Below are positions 57,624 through 64,000 of a stretch of DNA of 64,000 bases, one piece after another. Location of the stretch: positions 62,001 through 126,000 of the forward strand of contig JBBILI010000012.1 of assembly GCA_037445025.1 (NCBI GenBank), in the 5' to 3' direction. Numbering within the stretch: the stretch's first letter is position 1; every line of letters starts with the position of its first letter. The notes beneath the pieces were generated by a model. The model was not told the DNA's origin. It made no database searches and was given only the letters and a program-made list of their open reading frames with translations. The DNA comes from CAIQQQ01 sp037445025. Its GTDB lineage: Bacteria; Pseudomonadota; Alphaproteobacteria; Acetobacterales; Acetobacteraceae. Both the position numbers and the translations under genes were made by a program.

Positions 57624-57842
57624 ATGGAAGAGACAAGTGAATTCCTCACCGGTGGCTTCGTGGCGGTGCTCGGGCTGATCGGGCTGCTGCTGGCCTCCGG
57701 CGCGCTCGATGACGAGATGTATCTGTTCGGCTTCTCGCTGGCGGGCTTTGCCCTCGCCTTCAACGCCATGCTGATCCGCCGCCATCACAACCGGGTGGAT
57801 GCGGCGCGCGCCCTGGCCAAGGCCGCGGTGCGCCATGACTGA
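57624..57842 (+). CDS. Small two-TM protein preceding ccoN (72 aa)
   Basis: Begins MEETSEFLTGGFVAVLGLIG; ATG 57603 would add seven residues. Two hydrophobic segments (GGFVAVLGLIGLLLASG and LFGFSLAGFALAFNAMLI) predict a hairpin, with a basic tail (RRHHNRVDAARALAKAAVRH). The stop overlaps the ccoN ATG (8 bp), so the two are translated together. No named family; likely an accessory or subunit of the cbb3 oxidase by position. The FNR box lies directly upstream. Confidence 0.7.
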   Translation: MEETSEFLTGGFVAVLGLIGLLLASGALDDEMYLFGFSLAGFALAFNAMLIRRHHNRVDAARALAKAAVRHD

Positions 57843-59322
57843 CGCGGCCGTGCTGGGACCGATGCCCGTCTACAACGAGGCGATCGTCCGCAAATTCACC
57901 ATCGCCACCATGTTCTGGGGGGTCCTGGCCTTTCTGGTCGGCTGCACGATCGCGGCCGAGCTGTGCTGGCCCGGCCTGAGCTTCGGGGTGTCGTTCCTTA
58001 ATTTCGGCCGGCTACGCCCGGTCCATACCTCGGCTGCGATCTTCGCCTTCGGCGGCAACGCGCTGTTCGCGACCTCGCTTTACGTGGTGCAGCGCACCTG
58101 CCGCGCGCGGCTGTGGGGCGGCGAGGCTTTGGCCGAGTTCCTGTTCTGGGGCTACAACTTCTTCATCGTGCAGGCCGCTCTGTCCTACGTGATGGGCTAC
58201 AGCCGCGGCCAGGAATATTCCGAGCCGACCTGGCACCTCACGCTGTTCCTGGTCATCGTCTGGGTCTGCTACGCCGCCGTGTTCATCGGCACGCTGGCCC
58301 GACGCGCCGAGCCGCATATCTATGTCGCCAACTGGTTCTATCTCGCGTTCATTCTCACCGTCGCCATCCTGGTGCTGGTGAACAACGCGGCGCTGCCGGT
58401 GTCGATGTATTCGTCGCGCGAATACGTGGCCTATGGCGGGGTGCAGAACGCGCTGATCCAGTGGTGGTACGGCCACAACGCGGTCGGCTTCTTCCTCACC
58501 GCGGCGTTCCTTGGGATGATGTATTACTTCATCCCCAAGCAGGCCAATCGGCCGATCTACTCGTATCGTCTGTCGATCGTGCATTTCTGGTCGCTGATCT
58601 TCATGTATATCTGGGCCGGTCCGCACCATCTGCATTACACCTCTCTGCCGGACTGGACACAGACCCTGGGCATGGCCTTCAGCATCATGCTGTGGATGCC
58701 GAGCTGGGGCGGCATGATCAACGGGCTGATGACGTTGTCCGGCGCCTGGGACAAGCTGCGCAGCGATCCAGCCTTGCGCTTCTCCGTCACCGCCGTGGGC
58801 TTCTACGGCATGAGCACCTTCGAGGGGCCGGTGATGTCGATCCGCGACGTCAACGCGCTCGCGCATTACACCGACTGGGTGATCGGCCACGTGCATTCCG
58901 GCGCGCTGGGCTGGGTCGCGTTCATCACCTTCGGGGCGATGTATTACCTGGTGCCGGTGCTGTGGCACCGCACGAAGCTTTACAGCGTCAAGCTGGTGGC
59001 GTGGCATTACTGGATCGCGACCCTCGGGATCGTGTTCTACATGACCTCGATGTGGGTGGCCGGCATCATGCAGGGGCTGATGTGGCGCGCCTATGACCAG
59101 TTCGGCTTCCTGCAGTATTCCTTCGTCGACTCTGTGGCGGCCGTGCACCCCTACTACATCATCCGTCTGCTCGGCGGGCTGATGTTCCTGGCAGGCGCCC
59201 TGATCATGGTCTTCAACCTGATCATGACCGTCAAAAGCCCCAGCACCGCGCCTGGAGCCCTTGCCGTGCCACCGCGCAATCTGCCCTCCGGCCTGACCGG
59301 CGCCGTTTTGGCGGGAGAATGA
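57835..59322 (+). CDS. ccoN: cbb3-type cytochrome c oxidase subunit I
   Basis: Catalytic heme-copper subunit (495 aa) for O2 reduction at low oxygen. His ligands are seen in RPVHTSAAIFAFGGNALFAT (heme b), WWYGHNAVGFFL (CuB), PHHLHYTSLPDW and DWVIGHVHSGALGW (heme b3/b). About 12 TM helices. ATG 57835 lies in the end of the small membrane gene. Confidence 0.97.
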   Translation: MTDAAVLGPMPVYNEAIVRKFTIATMFWGVLAFLVGCTIAAELCWPGLSFGVSFLNFGRLRPVHTSAAIFAFGGNALFATSLYVVQRTCRARLWGGEALAEFLFWGYNFFIVQAALSYVMGYSRGQEYSEPTWHLTLFLVIVWVCYAAVFIGTLARRAEPHIYVANWFYLAFILTVAILVLVNNAALPVSMYSSREYVAYGGVQNALIQWWYGHNAVGFFLTAAFLGMMYYFIPKQANRPIYSYRLSIVHFWSLIFMYIWAGPHHLHYTSLPDWTQTLGMAFSIMLWMPSWGGMINGLMTLSGAWDKLRSDPALRFSVTAVGFYGMSTFEGPVMSIRDVNALAHYTDWVIGHVHSGALGWVAFITFGAMYYLVPVLWHRTKLYSVKLVAWHYWIATLGIVFYMTSMWVAGIMQGLMWRAYDQFGFLQYSFVDSVAAVHPYYIIRLLGGLMFLAGALIMVFNLIMTVKSPSTAPGALAVPPRNLPSGLTGAVLAGE

Positions 59323-59324
59323 CC

Positions 59325-60044
59325 ATGAAGTTCCGTCATGACTGGATCGAGAAGAACGCGTTCCTGATGCTGATCCTGGTGGTGGTGACCATCTCGATCG
59401 GCGGGGTGGTGGAGGCGGTGCCGCTGTTCACCATCGAAACCACCGTCGAGCATGTGAAGGGTGTGCGTCCGTACAGCCCGCTCGAACTGGCGGGGCGCGG
59501 CATCTATGTCCGCGAGGGCTGCTATCTCTGCCACAGCCAGCAGATCCGCGCGCTGAAGGACGAGGTGGAGCGCTACGGCCATTACTCGCTGGCGGCCGAG
59601 AGCATGTATGACCATCCGTTCCAATGGGGCAGCAAGCGCATCGGGCCGGATCTGGCCAGGGTCGGCGGCAAGTATTCCAACGACTGGCACTACGCTCATC
59701 TGTCCAACCCGCAGGCGCTGGTGCCGGAGAGCCTGATGCCGCGCTACGCGTTTCTGGCGCAAAACGAGCTCGACTACGGCATCATCGATCGGCATCTGCG
59801 CACCAACGCCATTCTGGGGGTGCCTTACACCGCCGAGGATATCGCCCAGGCGAAGGCCGATCTGGAGACGCAGGCCAATCCGGAGGCGGATCAGACCGCG
59901 CTGCTGGCGCGCTATCCCAAGGCGGTGCCGGCCTCCGGCGGGCCGCGTGGCGTGACCGAGATGGACGCGCTGGTGGCCTATCTGCAGGTGCTCGGCACGA
60001 TGGTGAACTTCGCCGACACCACCACCGAACAGATGAAGCAATAG
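59325..60044 (+). CDS. ccoO: cbb3-type cytochrome c oxidase subunit II
   Basis: Membrane-anchored monoheme cytochrome c (239 aa). GGGAG lies 8 bases before ATG 59325; the ATG at 59319 overlapping the ccoN stop is too close. An N-terminal TM (NAFLMLILVVVTISIGGVVE) is followed by CYLCH at about residue 67, YGHYSLAAESMYDHPFQWGS-type sequence, and a distal heme-ligand Met in SLMPRYAFL. Confidence 0.97.
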   Translation: MKFRHDWIEKNAFLMLILVVVTISIGGVVEAVPLFTIETTVEHVKGVRPYSPLELAGRGIYVREGCYLCHSQQIRALKDEVERYGHYSLAAESMYDHPFQWGSKRIGPDLARVGGKYSNDWHYAHLSNPQALVPESLMPRYAFLAQNELDYGIIDRHLRTNAILGVPYTAEDIAQAKADLETQANPEADQTALLARYPKAVPASGGPRGVTEMDALVAYLQVLGTMVNFADTTTEQMKQ

Positions 60045-60053
60045 GAGGGCGCG

Positions 60054-60200
60054 ATGATGGACCTGATCGTCTGGCTGCAGCAGCACTTCGTGGTGCCGGT
60101 GATGCTGGTGTTTCTGCTGATCGTGGTGACCGCGTACTGGCCGGGGCGGCGCGCCAGCCTGCAGCGGGATGCGTTGATACCGTTTGATGGTGAGACGTAA
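60054..60200 (+). CDS. ccoQ: CcoQ subunit (48 aa)
   Basis: Short single-TM protein that stabilises the cbb3 complex. AGGAGG (60043-60048) lies 5-8 bases before the MMD start. The hydrophobic helix is HFVVPVMLVFLLIVVTAYWP, with a short cytoplasmic tail including the tryptophan-Pro-Gly-Arg-Arg patch. The stop TAA is at the edge of palindromic copy G. Confidence 0.85.
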   Translation: MMDLIVWLQQHFVVPVMLVFLLIVVTAYWPGRRASLQRDALIPFDGET

Positions 60201-60336
60201 GCAAGAGTGTTCTTTTTTGAAAAAAAGAACCAAAAAACTTTTTATCGGCTGGCGCACGCCTCCGGAGAGAGGTCCGCTCCAACGAATGAAAGTCTTTTGC
60301 TGCTTTTTTTTTAAAAAAGAAGTCCTTCCTTCCTTT
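60198..60336. repeat. Palindromic intergenic element, copy G (three hairpins)
   Basis: Left hairpin GTTCTTTTTT-GA-AAAAAAGAAC (60209-60230), centre with CGCCTCCGGAGAGAGGTCCG, right hairpin with long T and A runs (about 60302-60321). The left edge TAAGCAAG supplies the ccoQ stop. It sits between ccoQ and ccoP inside the cco operon, about 25 bp before the ccoP GTG. Confidence 0.85.
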
Positions 60337-60359
60337 GATTCAACACAGGACCCCAAACC

Positions 60360-61217
60360 GTGGCACTCAAACCGAAGCCGCCAGTCGGCACGACAGGACA
60401 TTCCTGGGACGGCCTGCAGGAACTCAACAACCCGCTGCCGAAATGGTGGCTCTACACCTGGTTCGTCTGCATCGCCGTGGCGCTGGTGCTGTTCGTGCTC
60501 TACCCCTCCATCCCCGGCATCACCGGCTACTGGCACGGCGTGCTCGGCAGCTCCACCCGCGCGAATGTGGACCGGGACGTGAAGGCGCTGGTGGCGCAGC
60601 GCGCGGTGGCGATGGACAGGATCGCCGCCACGCCGATCGCCGATGTGGCGCATGATCCGCAGCTGCTGGAGATGGCCAACACCGCCGGGCGCATCACCTT
60701 CGCCAACAACTGCCAGCCCTGCCACGGCGCGGGCGGCGGCGGGCGGCCGGGCTATCCCGCCCTGTCGGCCGGCGCCTGGCTGTGGGGCGGGACGCTTGAG
60801 GACATCGAGACCACCATCACCCATGGCATCCGCAGCGGCGATGCCGACGCGCGCACCAGCGCCATGCCGAAATTCGGCGCGGACGGGATTCTCACCGCAG
60901 CCGAGATCCAGTCGGTGGCCGATTATGTCATGACCTTCTACGGCACGCCGGTGGCGGGGGCGGACACCACCAAAGGGGCGGCGCTGTTTGCCGCCAACTG
61001 TGCCGTCTGCCACGGCGAGGCCGGGCAGGGCGGACGGGCCGTCGGGGCACCGATGCTGAAGAGCAGGGTGCATCTGTACGACGACAGCCGTGACACGGTC
61101 GTGGCCCAGGTGACCAATCCGCACATGGGGGTGATGCCGTTCTGGAACACGCGGCTTGATCCCGCGACGATCAGGAGCGTGGCCATCTACGTTCATGGTC
61201 TCGGCGGCGGCGAGTAG
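60360..61217 (+). CDS. ccoP: cbb3-type cytochrome c oxidase subunit III (diheme)
   Basis: Membrane-anchored diheme cytochrome c (285 aa), GTG start. A TM (WWLYTWFVCIAVALVLFVLY) follows the motif NPLPKWW. Two heme sites are in CQPCHGAGGGGRPGYP (about residue 118) and CAVCHGEAGQGG (about residue 207), with distal Met in SAMPKFG and GVMPFWNTRL. It passes electrons from cytochrome c to CcoO/CcoN. Confidence 0.97.
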   Translation: MALKPKPPVGTTGHSWDGLQELNNPLPKWWLYTWFVCIAVALVLFVLYPSIPGITGYWHGVLGSSTRANVDRDVKALVAQRAVAMDRIAATPIADVAHDPQLLEMANTAGRITFANNCQPCHGAGGGGRPGYPALSAGAWLWGGTLEDIETTITHGIRSGDADARTSAMPKFGADGILTAAEIQSVADYVMTFYGTPVAGADTTKGAALFAANCAVCHGEAGQGGRAVGAPMLKSRVHLYDDSRDTVVAQVTNPHMGVMPFWNTRLDPATIRSVAIYVHGLGGGE

Positions 61218-61227
61218 GAGGACGGTG

Positions 61228-62703
61228 ATGAGCGAGCCCGTGCTGGACGCGCCGGACGCCCCGGTGAGCTACTTCGCCGACCGTGTGCGGGTGTATCCGC
61301 GCTCCGTCCGCGGCCCGGTGCGGCGGGCGAAATGGGCGATCCTGGCGGTGTGCCTGGCCGTCTATTACCTGCTGCCCTGGCTGCGCTGGGACCGCGGGCC
61401 GGAGCAGCCGAGCCAGGCGATTCTGCTTGATCTGCAGAACGAGCGGTTCCGGTTCTTCGACCTCACCTTCTGGCCGCAGGACATCTATTTCCTGACCGGC
61501 ATTCTGATCATGGCGGCGGTGGCGTTGTTTCTGGTCACCAGCCTGTTCGGCCGGGTGTGGTGCGGCTACACCTGTCCGCAGACGGTGTGGACGGATCTGT
61601 TCATGCTGGTCGAGCGCACCATCGAGGGGGACCGCAACGAGCGCATGCGGCGCGACCAGGGCAAGGCGACGTTCGACCGCGCCTGGCGCAAGACGCTCAA
61701 GCACGCGGTGTGGCTGGGTGTGGCGTTCTGGACCGGCGGCGCCTGGATCATGTATTTTGTCGATGCGCCGACCGTGACCTGGGAATTCTGGCACGGCCAG
61801 GCCTCGACGCCGGTGTATGTGGGCGCTGGGTTGCTGACGGCGACCACCTATCTGCTGGCCGGCTGGGCGCGTGAGCAGGTGTGCACCTTCATGTGCCCAT
61901 GGCCGCGGTTTCAGGCGGCGATGCTGGACGAGCAGAGCCTGACCGTCACCTATCAGTCCTGGCGCGGCGAGCCGCGAAGGCACGGGCGGCGGGTGGTGCA
62001 GGACGGTCACGCCCTCATCGGCGGCGCGCCTGTGGGCGACTGTGTGGACTGCCACGCCTGTGTCGCGGTGTGCCCCACCGGCATCGACATCCGCGACGGC
62101 AGCCAGCTCGGCTGCATCAACTGCGGGCTGTGCGTGGATGCCTGCAACGAGGTGATGGACAAGACGCACCAGGATCGCCGGCTGATCACCTGGGACACGT
62201 TCGCCGACCAGAAGGCCAAGGCCGCCGGCGCCCAGGCGCCGATCCGGCTGCTGCGGGCGCGGACCTTCATCTACTTGGGCGCGCTGCTGGTGGGGGCCGC
62301 GGTGATGGGCACGGCGCTCGCATTGCGCAGCAACCTGGAGATGACCATCGAGCATGACCGGGCGCCGCTGTTCGTGCGCGTGCCGGACGGCGCGATTCGC
62401 AACGCCTATGCCGTGCGCATCGTCAACAAGGCCCAAGGCTCGACGGCGTTTCTGCTGTCGGCGACGGGTCTGCCCGGGCTGCAGCTGGCCCAGGGGCAGG
62501 AGGGCCAGTGGCGCGACGTCAACCTCGTGCTGCCGGTGCCGGCCGACGGGGTGGCCAATTTCCGCGTGCTGGTGTTCGGCCGGCCCGCGCCGGGGGGTGC
62601 AGCGCAGACGCCGATCACCTTCACGCTGCGCAACAGCGTCACCGGCGCCACCATCGCCTACCGTTCCATCTTCATCGCCCCGGCCGCAGGAGCGACGCCA
62701 TGA
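61228..62703 (+). CDS. ccoG: Cytochrome c oxidase accessory protein CcoG (RdxA/FixG)
   Basis: A 491-aa membrane ferredoxin-like protein that reduces copper during cbb3 maturation. GGAGG precedes ATG 61228. N-terminal TMs with GRVWCGYTCPQTVWTDLFML and CTFMCPWPRFQAAM, two 4Fe-4S motifs in CVDCHACVAVCP and CINCGLCVDAC, then a C-terminal Ig-like periplasmic domain. Classical gene order after ccoP. Confidence 0.95.
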   Translation: MSEPVLDAPDAPVSYFADRVRVYPRSVRGPVRRAKWAILAVCLAVYYLLPWLRWDRGPEQPSQAILLDLQNERFRFFDLTFWPQDIYFLTGILIMAAVALFLVTSLFGRVWCGYTCPQTVWTDLFMLVERTIEGDRNERMRRDQGKATFDRAWRKTLKHAVWLGVAFWTGGAWIMYFVDAPTVTWEFWHGQASTPVYVGAGLLTATTYLLAGWAREQVCTFMCPWPRFQAAMLDEQSLTVTYQSWRGEPRRHGRRVVQDGHALIGGAPVGDCVDCHACVAVCPTGIDIRDGSQLGCINCGLCVDACNEVMDKTHQDRRLITWDTFADQKAKAAGAQAPIRLLRARTFIYLGALLVGAAVMGTALALRSNLEMTIEHDRAPLFVRVPDGAIRNAYAVRIVNKAQGSTAFLLSATGLPGLQLAQGQEGQWRDVNLVLPVPADGVANFRVLVFGRPAPGGAAQTPITFTLRNSVTGATIAYRSIFIAPAAGATP

Positions 62704-63161
62704 CCCGTACCGCCTGGCGGTTCTTTCCGCACGCCATGGTCGCCTCGATCGGCATGATGGTGCTCGTCGATGGCGGTCTCGCCTTCACCGCGCTGCGCAG
62801 CTTTCCCGGGCGTGCCGCGGAGGACGTGTTCGACCACAGCAACAGCTATAACGACGTGCTCGACATCGCAGCCCAGGAGGCGTCGCTGGGCTGGACGCTG
62901 GAGGCGGGTCTGCAGGGCGGTGCGGCGATGCTGCGCCTGGCCGATCGGGCGGGCCGGCCGGTGCGGGGGGCCGCCATCCGCGGCACGGCGATGCGCCCGC
63001 TGGGCGCCAGCCACAGCGTGGTGCTGACCTTTCACGAGCAGGCGCCAGGGATCTATCTGGCCGATGTCGGGCTCACGCTGCCGGGGCAGTGGGAGCTGCG
63101 CCTGCTGGCCACGGCGGCTGCGGGCAGCGTGCACGCCACGCGGCGGGTGATCGTCAAGTGA
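62700..63161 (+). CDS. ccoH: FixH/CcoH family accessory protein
   Basis: A 153-aa protein with an N-terminal TM (HAMVASIGMMVLVDGGLAFT) and a periplasmic domain beginning DVFDHSNSYNDVLDIAAQEA with later WELRLLATAAAG. FixH is needed for stable assembly of cbb3 with the copper ATPase. ATG overlaps the ccoG stop, and its stop overlaps ccoI, so ccoGHI are coupled. Confidence 0.92.
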   Translation: MTRTAWRFFPHAMVASIGMMVLVDGGLAFTALRSFPGRAAEDVFDHSNSYNDVLDIAAQEASLGWTLEAGLQGGAAMLRLADRAGRPVRGAAIRGTAMRPLGASHSVVLTFHEQAPGIYLADVGLTLPGQWELRLLATAAAGSVHATRRVIVK

Positions 63162-64000
63162 ATCAGGCGGCCGTCCGGACCGATGGCGTCTGTGCCCATT
63201 GCGGTCTGCCGGTGCCGGAGGGCGGGCGCTTCTGCTGCCCCGGCTGCGCCGCCGCCTGCGAGACGATCGAGCGTCTGGGTCTTGGCCGCTACTACGAGCA
63301 GCGCCTGCTCGACCCGGCGGCGCGGCCGCCGCGCCCGGAGAGCGGCGAGATGGGCGATGTCGCACGCTTCGTCACCACCGACGCCGCCGGGCGGTATTCG
63401 TTGCTGCTGGCGGTCGATGGGCTGCAATGCGGCGCCTGCGTCTGGCTGATCGAGCAGGTTCTGGCCCAGGCACCGCTGCGTGAGGGACGGGTGAACATGA
63501 CCACGCGCCGGCTGCGGCTGGTGTGGGATGGGCCGCTGGATGTGGCGATGGATGCGAGCGCCCGGGTAGAGGCGCTGGGCTACCGGCTGGTGCCGTTCGA
63601 TGTCGCGCGGCTGGCCGCCAGAAGCGACGCGACCGGGCGGGGGCTGATGCGCGCCTTGGCGGTGGCGGGGTTCGCGGCCGGCAACGTGATGCTGCTGTCG
63701 ATCGGCATCTGGATCGGTGCCGGCCAGAACATGGGGCCGGGCACGCGTGACCTGCTGCACTGGGTTTCCGCCGTCATTGCCCTGCCGGCCATCGCCTATG
63801 CCGGGCAGCCGTTCTTCGCCTCCGCCTTCCAGGCGCTGCGCCGGGGCCACACCAACATGGACGTGCCGATCAGCATCGGCGTGGTGCTGGTCAGCGCGAT
63901 GAGCCTGGCCGAGACGATCCGGCACGGGCCGCACACCTATTTCGACTCCGCCGTTTCGCTGGTGTTCTTTCTGCTGATCGGCCGGGTGCTCGACCATCGC
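63158..64000 (+). CDS. ccoI: Copper-translocating P-type ATPase CcoI (partial, 3' end off-window)
   Basis: Starts at GTG 63158 within the ccoH stop; 281 codons are visible. N-terminal Cys cluster CAHCG...FCCPGC, then an HMA-like domain with GLQCGACVWLIEQVL (about residues 88-102, C-x2-C), then the first TM segments (RALAVAGFAAGNVMLLSIGI, DLLHWVSAVIALPAIAYAGQ). The CPC motif and ATPase core lie beyond the right edge. Exports copper to the periplasm for oxidase assembly. Confidence 0.95.
   Translation, partial: MNQAAVRTDGVCAHCGLPVPEGGRFCCPGCAAACETIERLGLGRYYEQRLLDPAARPPRPESGEMGDVARFVTTDAAGRYSLLLAVDGLQCGACVWLIEQVLAQAPLREGRVNMTTRRLRLVWDGPLDVAMDASARVEALGYRLVPFDVARLAARSDATGRGLMRALAVAGFAAGNVMLLSIGIWIGAGQNMGPGTRDLLHWVSAVIALPAIAYAGQPFFASAFQALRRGHTNMDVPISIGVVLVSAMSLAETIRHGPHTYFDSAVSLVFFLLIGRVLDHR

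Noticed and set aside
60184..60582. A frame through palindromic copy G with FFFKKE-like residues
   Set aside because: The Phe/Lys-rich peptide is a translation of the A/T-rich hairpins; real genes ccoQ and ccoP flank it. The same holds for short frames over copies C-F.

Overview
The window looks like chromosome from a GC-rich alphaproteobacterium, most likely Rhodospirillales and close to Acetobacteraceae. The reasons are the gene orders pcm-tolC-popZ-valS and nagZ-M50-scpA-scpB-tatB-tatC-serS, PopZ, FlaF, a Hint-domain gene relic, a PDC-type hybrid kinase, and an FNR-linked cbb3 oxidase cluster. The taxonomic placement is inference; the gene orders are visible.

Layout. (1) 1-3470: the end of an integrated element that continues off the left edge. 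It lies against the 3' end of tRNA-Cys (3470-3543, minus) and holds a tyrosine integrase, an AlpA/excisionase-like protein, a small hypothetical, a leftward pair (a 55-residue membrane peptide and an unknown Ala-rich protein) and about 950 bp of gene-free DNA with inverted repeats and a dense G-run block. (2) 3761-24304: core housekeeping genes: pcm, tolC, popZ, valS, DUF3126, ilvD, xth, erpA, dgt, argS, a SPOR protein, nagZ, an M50 protease, scpAB, tatBC, serS and DUF1269. (3) 24344-32252: a leftward catabolic/uptake cluster: VOC protein, acyl-CoA synthetase, MDR oxidoreductase, PaaI-like thioesterase, BAAT-like hydrolase and an NMT1-type ABC transporter. (4) 32403-36969: a MarR-controlled EmrAB/outer-membrane efflux operon whose promoter and operator can be read. 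(5) 37073-44583: flaF, flagellin, a signal-less solute-binding protein, a large hybrid histidine kinase and a TonB-like protein. (6) 44756-53326: serine hydrolase, DUF1194 VWA protein, double cold-shock protein, FAH-family hydrolase, and a branched-chain amino-acid-type ABC transporter with a fused permease-ATPase. (7) 53468-64000: 1-Cys peroxiredoxin, MFS exporter, FNR-type regulator, two perfect FNR boxes at divergent promoters, a TauE/SafE-family protein and ccoNOQP-ccoGHI (ccoI runs off the right edge).

The most striking unexplained structure is a family of seven intergenic palindromic elements (about 9912, 24303, 25850, 28331, 49600, 53324, 60198). Five are full-length (about 130-140 bp): two A/T-rich outer hairpins around a GC-rich centre that always contains TCCGGAGAG. 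Two sit between convergent genes, where they could be two-way terminators. Five sit between genes transcribed in the same direction, including between a solute-binding gene and its ABC partners (twice) and between ccoQ and ccoP. Their outer edges often supply the stop codon of the neighbouring gene through TAAGC(AAG).
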